This document shows positions 1-9,292 of a stretch of 64,000 bases of DNA, piece by piece; positions within the stretch are counted from its first letter, which is position 1; every line of letters begins with the position of its first letter. The notes below the pieces were generated by a model. That model worked only from the letters and a program-made list of their open reading frames with translations. It was not told the origin of the DNA and ran no database searches. Source of the DNA: Paracoccus endophyticus (GTDB lineage Bacteria; Pseudomonadota; Alphaproteobacteria; Rhodobacterales; Rhodobacteraceae); assembly GCF_003286075.1 (NCBI RefSeq), contig NZ_QLUV01000003.1:124001-188000 (forward strand), given 5' to 3'. The position numbers and the translations under genes were made by a program.

Positions 1-1
1 C

Positions 2-832
2 CCCGCGCCGGTCGCCGCATCGGGGGCGCCCATGCCGCGTCCCAAGCCCCTGGGCGCGGCTGCAGAGCCCTCGCCGTTCGGGTCGCCGGACCCGGTGCCA
101 CAGGACGCACCCGCGATGCCAAAGACCTCTGGCGCAGACCTTGTGACGTCGCCAAGGGAATCGCCTCACGCAAGCGCGCCGGACAACGAGGAACGTCCGC
201 GCACCAGCACCGCCGCGGCCCCACGGCGAACGGCGGCGGACCCCGTCACCGCCGGACCGGTCGAGATGTCCCCTGCGCCCGCTCTGGCGCGAACCGGCCC
301 GGCGCCGCTCGGCGACGATGGCCTTCGCAGCGCCCCACAGCTTCCGCCGCATCGCCAGATCGCCGACGCCGTGGTGCGCAGCACCGGGGGGGTTGTCGAA
401 ATCACCCTGGCCCCGGTCGAGCTGGGGCGGCTGACCGTGGTCATCGGCACCAGCGGCGCAGGCCCGCGGCTGGGCGTGATCGCGGAACGTCCCGAGACGC
501 TGGAGCTGATCCGCCGCCACAGCGACATGCTGATCCGAGACCTGCGGGACAGCGGCCTGCCGGATGCACAGTTGAGCTTTCAGCGCAGCGACGCACCCGA
601 ACGCCCGTCGCAGGCCGGCTCGACCGCGGGGTGGCACGCACAGGGCAGCACCGGGGAACAGGCGCACGGCCTGGACACGCGGGGCGGCGCACCAGACGGT
701 CAGTCCGAAGGCGAGTCTCGCCCACGCGGCGCCCGGCGCGGGTCGGCAGACGACGCGGATCAGATCATCCCGGCATCGGCCCCGTCACGGCCGTTTGCCG
801 GTTCCCACGGCCGCCTCGACATCAGGGTCTAG
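2..832 (+). CDS. fliK: Flagellar hook-length control protein FliK, C-terminal part (gene runs off the window start)
   Basis: The frame is open from the first bases of the window, so the true start lies upstream. The first two thirds are Pro/Ala/Ser-rich and low in complexity, as in the FliK ruler region. Bases about 390-600 encode a compact domain with ITLAPVELGRLTVVI, the LxPxxLGxxxV signature of the FliK C-terminal domain, which switches the export apparatus from hook to filament substrates. A hydrophilic Gly/Ser-rich tail follows. The stop (830-832) is 4 nt before flgD, which supports a hook operon. FliK is a secreted, poorly conserved protein; the call rests on the C-terminal domain plus flgD next door. 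Confidence 0.8.
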   Translation, partial: PAPVAASGAPMPRPKPLGAAAEPSPFGSPDPVPQDAPAMPKTSGADLVTSPRESPHASAPDNEERPRTSTAAAPRRTAADPVTAGPVEMSPAPALARTGPAPLGDDGLRSAPQLPPHRQIADAVVRSTGGVVEITLAPVELGRLTVVIGTSGAGPRLGVIAERPETLELIRRHSDMLIRDLRDSGLPDAQLSFQRSDAPERPSQAGSTAGWHAQGSTGEQAHGLDTRGGAPDGQSEGESRPRGARRGSADDADQIIPASAPSRPFAGSHGRLDIRV

Positions 833-836
833 ACAG

Positions 837-1583
837 ATGACAACACTTTTTCCGCCGCAGACCGCCCCCGCCCCCCTGTCGATGACCTCGGCACCTGGGG
901 GCGCCAGAACGGCGCAGGCCTTCTCTGCGGCGGCGCCTGTGCCGGCGACCGCGTTCACGGACGCCCCGTCAGCCGCCGGGCCGATGGCGCAGGTCGGCGG
1001 GGACTTCGACACCTATCTCAAGATGCTGACGACGCAGATCAAGAACCAGGATCCGCTGAATCCGATGGAGGGATCGGATTTCGCAGTGCAGCTTGCCACG
1101 TTCTCGGGCGTCGAACAGCAGGTGCGCACCAACGCCCTGCTGGGCCAGCTTGTCGGAGAGGGCTCGGGCGGCCTGTCGGCCCTGGCGCACTGGATCGGCA
1201 AGGAGGTGCGGACGACCGCCCCGGTGGCCTTTCAGGGCAGCCCGCTGACGATGCAGATCGATCCCGCACGGGACGCCGATCAGGTGACGCTGGTCACACT
1301 GGACGTCTCGGGGACAGAGGTGCTGCGCGAGGACATCGGCACCGGCACCGGCGAGGTGGACTGGTCGGGACGCCGCGCGGACGGGACGGCGTTGGGTCAC
1401 GGCCGATACAGCTTCCGGCTGGAAAGCGCCCTTCGCGGCGAGGTGATCGCGACCTCCAACGTGGGCGTCTTTGCGCCCGTGACAGGGGCAGAGCTGACGG
1501 CCCAGGGCACCCGACTGACACTGGCCGGGGGCGCCTCGACCCTGGAGTCCGAGGTGACGGCGCTGCGCGAACGCGGCAGCTGA
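837..1583 (+). CDS. flgD: Flagellar hook-capping protein FlgD
   Basis: Scaffold protein needed for hook assembly; it caps the growing hook. The ATG at 837 gives 248 aa and lies 4 nt after the fliK stop; a frame-compatible upstream start at 795 would overlap fliK and is less likely. Residues about 45-90 carry the conserved FlgD N-terminal block (FDTYLKMLTTQIKNQDPLNP, then VQLATFSGVEQQ). The second half matches the FlgD tudor/Ig-like region, with GKEVRTT and a beta-rich stretch ending in a GRYSFRLES-type segment. Length is normal. No clear Shine-Dalgarno is seen before 837, so translation is probably coupled to fliK. Confidence 0.9.
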   Translation: MTTLFPPQTAPAPLSMTSAPGGARTAQAFSAAAPVPATAFTDAPSAAGPMAQVGGDFDTYLKMLTTQIKNQDPLNPMEGSDFAVQLATFSGVEQQVRTNALLGQLVGEGSGGLSALAHWIGKEVRTTAPVAFQGSPLTMQIDPARDADQVTLVTLDVSGTEVLREDIGTGTGEVDWSGRRADGTALGHGRYSFRLESALRGEVIATSNVGVFAPVTGAELTAQGTRLTLAGGASTLESEVTALRERGS

Positions 1584-1726
1584 CCGGCCGTCTTGCAACC
1601 CGCGACGGCACGCCCGTTGCCCGGGCGGGGCCAATGGCCGCGACCCGGGACTGCGCCCCGATGAACAGCGCCGCCGGCGCCGCCTGCTGCGGGCGCGGCC
1701 CCGGCCCAGGGCATCGACGGGCGGCC

Positions 1727-1754
1727 TTGCACACCCGCCCGCGCCGCGTATAAC
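1727..1754 (+). promoter_or_regulatory. Candidate sigma70-type promoter of carB
   Basis: TTGCAC at 1727-1732 and TATAAC at 1749-1754 are separated by 16 bp, about 40 bp upstream of the carB start. The 212-bp gap between flgD and carB otherwise holds only a weak hairpin (CGCCCG 1611-1616 with CGGGCG 1622-1627) without a T run. Inferred from spacing and similarity only. Confidence 0.45.
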
Positions 1755-1756
1755 CC

Positions 1757-1784
1757 CGGACGATTTGCAAACGACGATCGTCCG
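1757..1784 (+). promoter_or_regulatory. Leader hairpin overlapping the carB ribosome-binding site
   Basis: CGGACGAT (1757-1764) and ATCGTCCG (1777-1784) form a perfect 8-bp inverted repeat with a 12-nt loop. The last G of the right arm is the first base of the GAGG Shine-Dalgarno at 1784-1787. Folding would place a stem directly against the ribosome-binding site. Whether it regulates carB or is a protein-binding palindrome is not known. Confidence 0.4.
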
Positions 1785-1795
1785 AGGGGGCCGCC

Positions 1796-4700
1796 ATGCC
1801 GAAACGTACCGATATCTCCTCGATCCTGATCATCGGCGCGGGGCCCATCGTGATCGGCCAGGCCTGCGAGTTCGACTATTCCGGCGCCCAGGCCTGCAAG
1901 GCCCTGCGCGAGGAAGGCTATCGGGTCATCCTGGTGAACTCGAACCCGGCCACGATCATGACCGACCCCGGCATGGCCGACGCGACCTATATCGAGCCGA
2001 TCACGCCCGAGATCGTCGAGAAGATCATCGCCGCCGAACGCCCCGATGCGCTGCTGCCGACGATGGGGGGGCAGACGGCCCTGAACACCGCGCTCGCGCT
2101 GGCCGACATGGGCGTGCTGGAACGCTACGGCGTCGAGCTGATCGGCGCCCAGCGGGCCGCCATCGAGATGGCCGAGGACCGCAAGCTGTTCCGCGAGGCG
2201 ATGGACCGGATCGGCCTTGAAAATCCGCGCGCCACCATCGTAACCGCGCCCAAGCGGCCCGACGGCCGGCCCGACATCAATGCGGGCGTGGCCCAAGCGG
2301 TCGAGGCGCTGGACGACATCGGCCTGCCGGCCATCATCCGCCCGGCCTATACCCTGGGGGGGACCGGCGGCGGCGTCGCCTATAACCGCGACGACTACGA
2401 GGCGATCGTGCGCTCGGGCCTTGACGCATCGCCCGTGGCGCAGGTCCTGGTCGATGAAAGCCTGCTCGGCTGGAAGGAATTCGAGATGGAGGTGGTCCGC
2501 GACAAGGCGGACAACGCCATCATCGTCTGCGCCATCGAGAACATCGACCCGATGGGCGTGCATACCGGCGATTCGATCACCGTCGCCCCCGCCCTGACAC
2601 TGACGGACCGCGAATACCAGCGGATGCGCAACGGCTCGATCGCAGTCCTGCGCGAAATCGGGGTCGAGACGGGCGGCTCGAACGTGCAATGGGCGATCAA
2701 CCCCGCCGACGGCCGGATGGTGGTGATCGAGATGAATCCCCGCGTCAGCCGCTCGTCCGCGCTGGCATCCAAGGCCACCGGATTTCCCATCGCCAAGATC
2801 GCCGCCAAGCTGGCCGTGGGCTATACGCTGGACGAGCTGGACAACGACATCACCAAGGTCACGCCCGCCTCGTTCGAGCCGTCGATCGACTATGTCGTCA
2901 CCAAGATCCCGCGCTTTGCCTTCGAGAAGTTCCCCGGGTCCAAACCCGACCTGACCACCGCGATGAAATCCGTGGGCGAAGTCATGGCGGTCGGCCGCAG
3001 CTTTGCCGAATCGCTGCAAAAGGCGCTGGCGTCCATGGAAACCGGCCTGACGGGCCTGGACGAGATCGCCATCGAGGGGGCGGCCGAACACGGCAAGCCC
3101 GCCTTTGTCGCCGCGCTGTCGAAGCAGACCCCCGACCGTATCCGGGTCATCGCCGAGGCGATGCGCGCGGGCTTGCCCGACGACGAGATCGCCGCGATCA
3201 CCCGGTTCGATCCGTGGTTCCTGGCCCGCATCCGCGAGATCGTGGATGCCGAGCATGTCGTGCGTCACGCGGGCCTGCCTGCCAATCCCGAACGGCTGCG
3301 CCGGCTGAAGATGATGGGCTTTACCGACGCGCGCCTGGCGCATCTGACCGGGCGCGACGAGGCCGACATCCGCCGCACCCGCCGCGCCGCCGGCGTCCTG
3401 CCCGTCTTCAAGCGCATCGACACCTGCGCGGCCGAGTTCGAGGCCCAGACCCCCTACATGTATTCGACCTACGAGATGCCCGCGATGGGCGAGGTCGAGT
3501 GCGAGGCGCGGCCCAGCGACCGCACCAAGGTCGTGATCCTGGGCGGCGGCCCCAACCGGATCGGCCAGGGGATCGAGTTCGACTATTGCTGCTGCCACGC
3601 ATGCTTTGCGCTGACCGACGCCGGCTATGAAACCATCATGGTCAACTGCAACCCGGAAACGGTCAGCACCGACTACGACACCTCGGACCGGCTCTACTTC
3701 GAGCCGCTGACGCTGGAGCATGTGCTGGAGATCCTGCGCGTCGAGCAGGAGAACGGCACCCTGCACGGCGTCATCGTCCAGTTCGGCGGCCAGACGCCCC
3801 TCAAGCTGGCGAACGCGCTTGAGGCCGAGGGCATCCCGATCCTGGGCACCAGCCCGGACGCCATTGACCTGGCCGAAGACCGCGAGCGGTTCCAGAAGCT
3901 GCTGAACGACCTGGGCCTGCGCCAGCCGGTGAACGGCATCGCTCGCAGCCGCGACGAGGCGCGCGAGATCGCCGCGCGCGTCGGCTTTCCGCTGGTGATC
4001 CGCCCGTCCTATGTGCTGGGCGGCCGCGCGATGGAGATCGTGCGCGACATGGACCATCTCGACCGCTACATCACCCATGCGGTGCAGGTGTCCGGCAAGA
4101 ACCCGGTGCTGCTGGACAGCTATCTGTCCGGCGCGATCGAGGTGGACGTGGACGCGCTGTCGGACGGCACGACCGTCCACGTCGCCGGCATCATGGAGCA
4201 TATCGAGGAAGCCGGCGTCCACTCGGGCGACTCGGCCTGCTCGCTGCCGCCTCATACGCTGGACGCGGCCACCATCGAGGAGCTCAAGGTCCAGACCTCC
4301 GCGATGGCCCTGGCGCTGAACGTCGTGGGCCTGATGAACGTGCAGTTCGCGATCAAGGACGGCGAGATCTTCGTGCTGGAGGTGAACCCCCGCGCGTCCC
4401 GCACCGTGCCCTTCGTCGCCAAGGCGACGGACAGCGCCATCGCCTCGATCGCCGCGCGCCTGATGGCGGGCGAGCCGATGGAGGCGTTTCCCCACCGCGC
4501 CGCCTATCCCGCGGGCGTGGGTCCCGACACCCCCCTGCCCTATGCCGACCCGCTGACTCTGGCCGATCCGGTCACGCCGTGGTTTTCCGTCAAGGAGGCC
4601 GTGCTGCCCTTCGCCCGCTTCCCCGGCGTGGACACGCTGCTGGGGCCGGAGATGCGCTCGACCGGCGAGGTGATGGGCTGGGACCGCAACTTCCCCCGCG

Positions 4701-5134
4701 CCTTCCTCAAGGCGCAGATGGGCGCGGGCACGCACCTGCCCGAATCGGGGCGGGTGTTCGTGTCGGTCAAGGACGCCGACAAGACCCCGCAGATGGCCGA
4801 GGCCATGCGCGCGCTGTCGGGAATGGGGTTCACGCTGCTGGCGACCCGCGGCACGCTGGACTTTCTGGGCGCCGCGGGCGTTCCGGCCGAACTGGTCAAC
4901 AAGGTCTACGAGGGCCGTCCGAACATCGTGGACCGGCTGAAGAACGACGAGATCGCGATGGTGCTGAACACGACCGAGGGCGCGCAGACCATCTCCGACA
5001 GCCGCGACATCCGCTCGGTCGCGCTGTACGACAAGATCCCGTATTTCACGACGGCGGCGGGGGCGATTGCCGCCGTGGCGGCGATCAAGTCGCGCGAGGA
5101 AGGGGACGTGGGGGTGAGGACGTTGCAGGGGTGA
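1796..5134 (+). CDS. carB: Carbamoyl-phosphate synthase large chain
   Basis: Makes carbamoyl phosphate from ammonia (supplied by CarA), bicarbonate and two ATP, feeding pyrimidine and arginine synthesis. At 1112 aa it has the expected two homologous ATP-grasp halves: the first begins [20 protein letters not shown] near residue 11, the second repeats [20 protein letters not shown] near residue 580. ATP-grasp metal-binding segments [20 protein letters not shown] and [20 protein letters not shown] are present. The C-terminal ~140 residues form the MGS-like allosteric domain. GAGG at 1784-1787 is a Shine-Dalgarno for the ATG at 1796. carA is not in the window. AT-rich DNA begins directly after the stop. 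Confidence 0.98.
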   Translation: MPKRTDISSILIIGAGPIVIGQACEFDYSGAQACKALREEGYRVILVNSNPATIMTDPGMADATYIEPITPEIVEKIIAAERPDALLPTMGGQTALNTALALADMGVLERYGVELIGAQRAAIEMAEDRKLFREAMDRIGLENPRATIVTAPKRPDGRPDINAGVAQAVEALDDIGLPAIIRPAYTLGGTGGGVAYNRDDYEAIVRSGLDASPVAQVLVDESLLGWKEFEMEVVRDKADNAIIVCAIENIDPMGVHTGDSITVAPALTLTDREYQRMRNGSIAVLREIGVETGGSNVQWAINPADGRMVVIEMNPRVSRSSALASKATGFPIAKIAAKLAVGYTLDELDNDITKVTPASFEPSIDYVVTKIPRFAFEKFPGSKPDLTTAMKSVGEVMAVGRSFAESLQKALASMETGLTGLDEIAIEGAAEHGKPAFVAALSKQTPDRIRVIAEAMRAGLPDDEIAAITRFDPWFLARIREIVDAEHVVRHAGLPANPERLRRLKMMGFTDARLAHLTGRDEADIRRTRRAAGVLPVFKRIDTCAAEFEAQTPYMYSTYEMPAMGEVECEARPSDRTKVVILGGGPNRIGQGIEFDYCCCHACFALTDAGYETIMVNCNPETVSTDYDTSDRLYFEPLTLEHVLEILRVEQENGTLHGVIVQFGGQTPLKLANALEAEGIPILGTSPDAIDLAEDRERFQKLLNDLGLRQPVNGIARSRDEAREIAARVGFPLVIRPSYVLGGRAMEIVRDMDHLDRYITHAVQVSGKNPVLLDSYLSGAIEVDVDALSDGTTVHVAGIMEHIEEAGVHSGDSACSLPPHTLDAATIEELKVQTSAMALALNVVGLMNVQFAIKDGEIFVLEVNPRASRTVPFVAKATDSAIASIAARLMAGEPMEAFPHRAAYPAGVGPDTPLPYADPLTLADPVTPWFSVKEAVLPFARFPGVDTLLGPEMRSTGEVMGWDRNFPRAFLKAQMGAGTHLPESGRVFVSVKDADKTPQMAEAMRALSGMGFTLLATRGTLDFLGAAGVPAELVNKVYEGRPNIVDRLKNDEIAMVLNTTEGAQTISDSRDIRSVALYDKIPYFTTAAGAIAAVAAIKSREEGDVGVRTLQG

Positions 5135-5137
5135 ACT

Positions 5138-5740
5138 ATGGTAGAGCGGTGGCTGACTACTTCAGAGGTGGATGATGTTGTCTACTCGATAAAGCATCTG
5201 TCCTCTTGCTTGGAGCAAGTTTCCGTTGAGCAGAGAGCGTGGAAGTGGGCGATACTTTCCGTGCACAGTGCGCTTTGTGGTGCCATGGTTTGCCACCTAT
5301 CCGGCTCGGCTGGTATAGGTGCACTGACTGAGAAGTCGGCTCGCGCTATGCTTGAATGGCACGAGAAGGCGCGGTTTGGCGATCCAGGGGCATGCCCCCG
5401 CGAAGCCGTTGCAAGCCCTCAGGACCTTTTTGCAAGGGTATTTGGCAAGTCGCCATTTATCGAACAATATCCTCAAACAAAGCTGGATGCCACAACTCAA
5501 CAGCAACGAGCCTTTGAGCAGATACACGATTTAAGAAACCAATTTGTTCACTTTTCGCCTAAGGGGTGGATTATTGAATGCTCAGGATTGCCGCAGAGCG
5601 TCTTATCATTGTTAAATTTGATAGAAGTTATTGACGGTGCGGGTTGGGCGTTCAGGCACCTTGATGACAAGCGCACAGAACTCTTGGAAGCGATAAAAAT
5701 TTGCACACAACGATGCACTGCTCTTGCAAGAGACAAATAG
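5138..5740 (+). CDS. Uncharacterised protein with a HEPN-like Rx4H motif, AT-rich gene
   Basis: A 200-aa protein starting 3 nt after the carB stop. I do not recognise a named family. It is mostly helical by appearance, and near residue 131 holds DLRNQFVHF; R133-N-Q-F-V-H138 fits the Rx4-6H motif of HEPN-fold proteins, many of which are RNases in toxin-antitoxin, phage-defence and abortive-infection systems. Codon use is unlike the neighbours, with codons such as ata, tta and aga that are rare elsewhere in the window, which suggests recent acquisition. No partner nucleotidyltransferase or antitoxin gene is adjacent. The HEPN assignment is an inference from one short motif and predicted helicity; a stand-alone immunity or housekeeping role cannot be told apart. 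Confidence 0.6.
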   Translation: MVERWLTTSEVDDVVYSIKHLSSCLEQVSVEQRAWKWAILSVHSALCGAMVCHLSGSAGIGALTEKSARAMLEWHEKARFGDPGACPREAVASPQDLFARVFGKSPFIEQYPQTKLDATTQQQRAFEQIHDLRNQFVHFSPKGWIIECSGLPQSVLSLLNLIEVIDGAGWAFRHLDDKRTELLEAIKICTQRCTALARDK

Positions 5741-5829
5741 TTCCCATCACTGCAGCTTTCGCTTGCATGCCGGGCAGGAGTGAATGACAATAATCAACTA
5801 GACAGTCTGCAAGCTCATGGGAGGAAGAC

Positions 5830-6189
5830 TTGTATAGATTTTGTTCTGGATTGCTCGTCACGACTCTACTGATCTCTGGTTGCGCGACCTCGGAAGGTTA
5901 TAACCAACAGGTGTCGAGTTGGGTAGGCTCAACCGAAGGCGAACTCGTGAGCGCACTGGGCGCGCCTGAAAGCGTTTATGCTCCGACACCGGGACAACGC
6001 GTTCTTACCTATGTTTCTAGGCAGCAATTCACCACAAACAAGAGCGTATATGTGCCGAGCGCTTCTGGGTATGGAACATATCAACCGGGCGGGCAGCAAC
6101 TTCACGACATGCAATGCAGGACAAATTACACTGTCGCTCAAGGCCGTGTCACCAAGGTGTCGTTCTCTGGAAATAGCTGTGTGGCATAG
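5830..6189 (+). CDS. Small outer-membrane-type lipoprotein, BamE/SmpA-like appearance
   Basis: Starts at TTG 5830 with a good Shine-Dalgarno (GGGAGGAAG) just upstream and encodes 119 aa. A short signal peptide ends in the lipobox LISGC (Cys18). The mature part holds STEGELVSALGAPESVY, which resembles the two-helix-plus-strand segment of SmpA/OmlA-like lipoproteins, followed by a Tyr/Gly-rich stretch and two further cysteines (in MQCRTNY and NSCVA) that could form a disulfide. Base composition is AT-rich like the upstream gene, so both probably arrived together. Export and lipidation are predicted from sequence; function is unknown. Confidence 0.65.
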   Translation: MYRFCSGLLVTTLLISGCATSEGYNQQVSSWVGSTEGELVSALGAPESVYAPTPGQRVLTYVSRQQFTTNKSVYVPSASGYGTYQPGGQQLHDMQCRTNYTVAQGRVTKVSFSGNSCVA

Positions 6190-6202
6190 CGTATAGCAAT
6201 CC

Positions 6203-6256
6203 TAGGGTGGGTTCCACGCCCACTGCACCGCAATGGCGGGGCAAGATCCCACCCTA
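6203..6256. repeat. Inverted repeat TAGGGTGGG, REP-like or transcription stop
   Basis: TAGGGTGGG (6203-6211) and CCCACCCTA (6248-6256) are perfect inverted arms; the pairing continues for three more positions with one mismatch. The internal sequence is also GGG/CCC rich. It closes the AT-rich islet, downstream of the lipoprotein gene and reaching the stop codon of a small minus-strand gene. It may act as a transcript end or be a dispersed palindrome. Confidence 0.5.
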
Positions 6257-6427
6257 CCGCGCCTTTAACCACGCCATCGTATCCGCCCGCGCCGAGCGCT
6301 TCTCCTCGCCCAGCGGCACACCCGGCTCGTCGCTCATCAGCCGGGCGGCGTCGGGGCCGAGGTCCTCGTAATCCTTCTGCGCCTCGCCCCAGCCCGGCTT
6401 GCGGCCGTCCAGCCCCTCCTCGCTCAT
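6254..6427 (-). CDS. Small hypothetical acidic protein (57 aa)
   Basis: The stretch 6190-6564 has no large gene. On the minus strand ATG 6427 to TAG 6254 encodes 57 aa rich in Glu, Asp, Lys and Arg, ending DTMAWLKAR, with ordinary protein-like composition rather than the Pro/Arg/Ala bias of shadow frames in this GC-rich DNA. An in-frame GTG at 6457 would add 10 residues. A purine-rich GAGGGG lies about 12 nt upstream of the ATG. I do not recognise a family. It faces away from the oxidoreductase gene at 6565. Confidence 0.4.
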   Translation of the reverse strand: MSEEGLDGRKPGWGEAQKDYEDLGPDAARLMSDEPGVPLGEEKRSARADTMAWLKAR

Positions 6428-6564
6428 CGGGACAGGCAGCCCCTCGTCTCGCCCCACCCAGCAGCCCCGCGCGAGGCCAGCCCCAACGCAGCCCGCCCTG
6501 TCCGCCCCCCAACCCCGCCCCGCCTCCCCTTCCCCGCCCTGCGCCCCCGTGCCACAACCCCCCC

Positions 6565-7635
6565 ATGAACACCGACATCCTGATCATCGGCGGCGGCATT
6601 GCGGGCGTTTCGGCCGCGGCCGAGCTGGCCCCCCACGCCTCGGTTGTGCTGCTCGAATCCGAGGACAACCTGGCCCATCACGCCTCGTCGCGTTCGGCGG
6701 CGCTGTACGAGCCGCATTACGGCCCGCCGCCCGTCGTGGCGCTGTCGCTCGCCTCGGGCGAGGCGCTGCGGGCGGCGGGCGTGCTGACGCCGCGGGGCGT
6801 GCTGCTGGTCGCCTCTGCCGACCAGGCCGCGTCCTTCGCCGCCGAGGCCGAGGCAATGCAGCTGACCTCCGTGTCCCCCGAGGAGGCCGCGGCGCTGTTT
6901 CCGCCGCTTGACCCCGCGCGTGTCGCCCATGCGGCCCGGGCCGACCATGCCAGCGACATCGACACCGACGCGCTGATCCAGTCCTATGCGCGCGCCGCCC
7001 GCCACCACGGCGCCACGCTGCGCACCCGCGCGCCCGTGACGGCCATCGCGCATGACGCCGCCGGCTGGACCGTGACGACCGCGACCGACCAGATCCGCGC
7101 CACGATCCTGGTGAACGCCGCCGGCGCCTGGGCCGACCGGGTCGCGTCCATGGCCGGCGTGGCGCCGCTGGGCTTGCAGCCGCACCGACGGTCGATGGCG
7201 CGCATTCCCGCGCCCGGCGGCCTCGATCCGGCGCGCTGGCCGATGGTCTTCGGCGTCGCCGAGACGTGGTACGCCAAGCCCGACGCCGGCGCGCTGATCG
7301 TCTCGCCGGCCGAGGCCGACCCGGTGGACGCCCACGACGCTTGGGCCGACGACATGGTTCTGGCCGAAGGGCTGGCGCGGTACGAGGCGATGATGCGCTT
7401 TCCCGTCGACCGGCTGCTGTCCAGCTGGGCGGGACTGCGGACCTTTGCGCCCGACGGCAACCCGGTCTATGGCCCCGAGCCCGACCGTCCCGACTTCATC
7501 TGGTTCGCGGGCCAGGGCGGCTATGGATTCCAGTCCGCGCCCGCCGCGGCCCGGCTGATCGCCGATGTGACCCTTGGCCGCAGACCGGACGCGGCGCTGT
7601 CGGCCCTCTTGTCGCCAGCGCGTCTGCGGGGATAA
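6565..7635 (+). CDS. FAD-dependent oxidoreductase of the D-amino-acid oxidase (DAO) family
   Basis: Encodes 356 aa. Residues 4-20 are the dinucleotide fold ILIIGGGIAGVSAAAEL (GxGxxG), followed by an acidic residue ending the second strand (LLESE). Near residues 185-200 is VNAAGAWADRVA, and near the C-terminus WAGLRTFAPDGNPVYG and FAGQGGYGFQSAPAAARLIA, all typical of the DAO/glycine oxidase fold with FAD bound at both ends. It probably oxidises an amine or N-substituted amino acid; the substrate cannot be told from sequence. No Shine-Dalgarno is visible in the C-rich leader. It is followed 28 nt later by a CMD-fold gene. Confidence 0.85.
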   Translation: MNTDILIIGGGIAGVSAAAELAPHASVVLLESEDNLAHHASSRSAALYEPHYGPPPVVALSLASGEALRAAGVLTPRGVLLVASADQAASFAAEAEAMQLTSVSPEEAAALFPPLDPARVAHAARADHASDIDTDALIQSYARAARHHGATLRTRAPVTAIAHDAAGWTVTTATDQIRATILVNAAGAWADRVASMAGVAPLGLQPHRRSMARIPAPGGLDPARWPMVFGVAETWYAKPDAGALIVSPAEADPVDAHDAWADDMVLAEGLARYEAMMRFPVDRLLSSWAGLRTFAPDGNPVYGPEPDRPDFIWFAGQGGYGFQSAPAAARLIADVTLGRRPDAALSALLSPARLRG

Positions 7636-7663
7636 GCCTGCCGTGTCATATAGGAGTATGGGA

Positions 7664-8002
7664 ATGTCTGCTGCCGACAAGATGGCCGATCAGCGCGCGA
7701 TGAACAAGGCGCTGAACAAGCTGGTGCCCGAAACCCTCAAGGGCTTCATGGCGCTGGAACACGGCGCCACCCGCCACGGCGTGCTGGACGCCAAGACCAA
7801 GGAATTCGTGGCCCTTGGCATCGCGATCTCGGAACGCTGCGAGCCCTGCATCCTCTTTCACGTCCAAGCCCTGATCAAGGCCGGCGCCACCCGCGAAGAG
7901 CTGGGCGACGTCTGCGCGATGGCGATGACCATGGGGGGCGGGCCCGCGCTGATGTATGCCGCCCGCGCGCTGGCCGCCTGGGACGAGCTGTCGGCCGCCT
8001 GA
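7664..8002 (+). CDS. Carboxymuconolactone decarboxylase / AhpD-like family protein
   Basis: The start at ATG 7664 (112 aa) is chosen because AGGAG at 7652-7656 is 7 nt upstream; the ATG at 7658 is only one base from it. The all-helical AhpD-like core is seen around ISERCEPCILFHVQALIKAG, with the redox pair C59-x-x-C62 and H66. Such proteins act as peroxidases, disulfide reductases or unassigned small redox enzymes. True carboxymuconolactone decarboxylases lack this Cys pair, so a thiol redox role is more likely. Probably cotranscribed with the oxidoreductase upstream. Confidence 0.85.
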   Translation: MSAADKMADQRAMNKALNKLVPETLKGFMALEHGATRHGVLDAKTKEFVALGIAISERCEPCILFHVQALIKAGATREELGDVCAMAMTMGGGPALMYAARALAAWDELSAA

Positions 8003-8056
8003 CGCATTGCCGCCCCTGCGCGCGCCGCGTATGGGGGGCGCAAACGGGGGATGCAG

Positions 8057-9166
8057 ATGAGCGTCAACAGCTTCGGCCGGGTATTCCGCTTTACCAGCTG
8101 GGGCGAAAGCCACGGTCCGGCGCTGGGCGCCACGGTGGACGGATGCCCGCCCGGAATCGCCCTGGACGAGGCGTTCATCCAGCGCCAGCTGGACCGCCGC
8201 CGCCCCGGCCAGTCGAAGATGACGACCCAGCGCCAGGAACCCGACGCCGTGCGCATCCTGTCGGGCCTGTTTCAGGGCCGCACCACGGGCACGCCCATCC
8301 AGCTGATGATCGAGAACACCGACCAGCGCTCGCGCGATTACGGCGACATCGCGCAGGCCTTCCGGCCGGGGCACGCCGACATCACCTATCACCTCAAGTA
8401 CGGGCACCGCGACCATCGCGGGGGCGGGCGGTCCAGCGCGCGCGAGACCGCGGCGCGGGTCGCGGCCGGGGGGGTGGCGCTTGCCGTCCTGCGCGATCTG
8501 CTGCCGGGGCTGCGGATCACCGGCTACATGGTGCAGATGGGCGACCGGCACATCGATCGCGCCCGGTTCGATCGGGCCGAGATCGACCGGAACGACTTTT
8601 TCCTGCCCGACGCGGGCGCGGTCGCCGACTGGACCGATTACCTGACCGGCATCCGCAAGGATCAGGACAGCGTCGGCGCCGCGGTCGAGGTGCTGATCCA
8701 GGGCTGCCCACCCGGCCTGGGCGCGCCCGTTTACGGCAAGCTGGACACCGACCTGGCGGCCGCGATGATGTCGATCAACGCCGTCAAGGGCGTCGAGATC
8801 GGCGAAGGGATGGCCGCCGCCGGCCTGCGGGGAACGCAGAACGCCGACGAGATCACCATGGGAGCGGACGGCCCGGCCTATGGGTCCAACCACGCAGGCG
8901 GCATCCTGGGCGGGATCTCGACCGGGCAGGACATCGTGGTGCGGTTCTCGGTCAAGCCGACCAGCTCGATCCTGACGCCCCGGCGCACGATCACCGCCGC
9001 GGGCGACGAGATCGCGCTGGTCACGAAAGGCCGCCATGACCCCTGCGTGGGCATCCGCGCCGTCCCGGTGGCCGAGGCGATGGCCGCCTGCGTGATCCTG
9101 GACCACCTGCTGCTGGACCGCGCGCAGACGGGCGGGGTGCGCGGCCGGATCGGGCCGGCCCCCTGA
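8057..9166 (+). CDS. aroC: Chorismate synthase
   Basis: Last step of the shikimate pathway: removes phosphate from EPSP to give chorismate, using reduced FMN as cofactor. The N-terminus [20 protein letters not shown] is the family signature, followed by [31 protein letters not shown] and a C-terminal [17 protein letters not shown]. The start at 8057 (369 aa) has GGGGG 6 nt upstream; an ATG two codons earlier (8051) sits against that G tract. Length is normal and no residues appear to be missing. Confidence 0.97.
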   Translation: MSVNSFGRVFRFTSWGESHGPALGATVDGCPPGIALDEAFIQRQLDRRRPGQSKMTTQRQEPDAVRILSGLFQGRTTGTPIQLMIENTDQRSRDYGDIAQAFRPGHADITYHLKYGHRDHRGGGRSSARETAARVAAGGVALAVLRDLLPGLRITGYMVQMGDRHIDRARFDRAEIDRNDFFLPDAGAVADWTDYLTGIRKDQDSVGAAVEVLIQGCPPGLGAPVYGKLDTDLAAAMMSINAVKGVEIGEGMAAAGLRGTQNADEITMGADGPAYGSNHAGGILGGISTGQDIVVRFSVKPTSSILTPRRTITAAGDEIALVTKGRHDPCVGIRAVPVAEAMAACVILDHLLLDRAQTGGVRGRIGPAP

Positions 9167-9292
9167 AGGCCGCGCCCGCAGAGGGGCGCGGGCGGGCCTT
9201 GGCCCAAGGTCGCGCCACCCGCGCGGCCCGCTTGACTATGCCGCGCCGCCGCGCCACCTGTCACCGGCAACGATCCCGAGAGGCCCCGTCCG

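Noticed and set aside
2..832. Antisense and +1 small frames in fliK
   Set aside because: Several short open frames overlap, but all have the Arg/Pro/Ala bias of shadows and none has domain support.
1397..4735. 1112-aa open frame antisense to carB
   Set aside because: Arg/Gly/His/Asp-rich shadow frame caused by high GC at codon position 3 of carB; no family features; fully covered by a certain gene.
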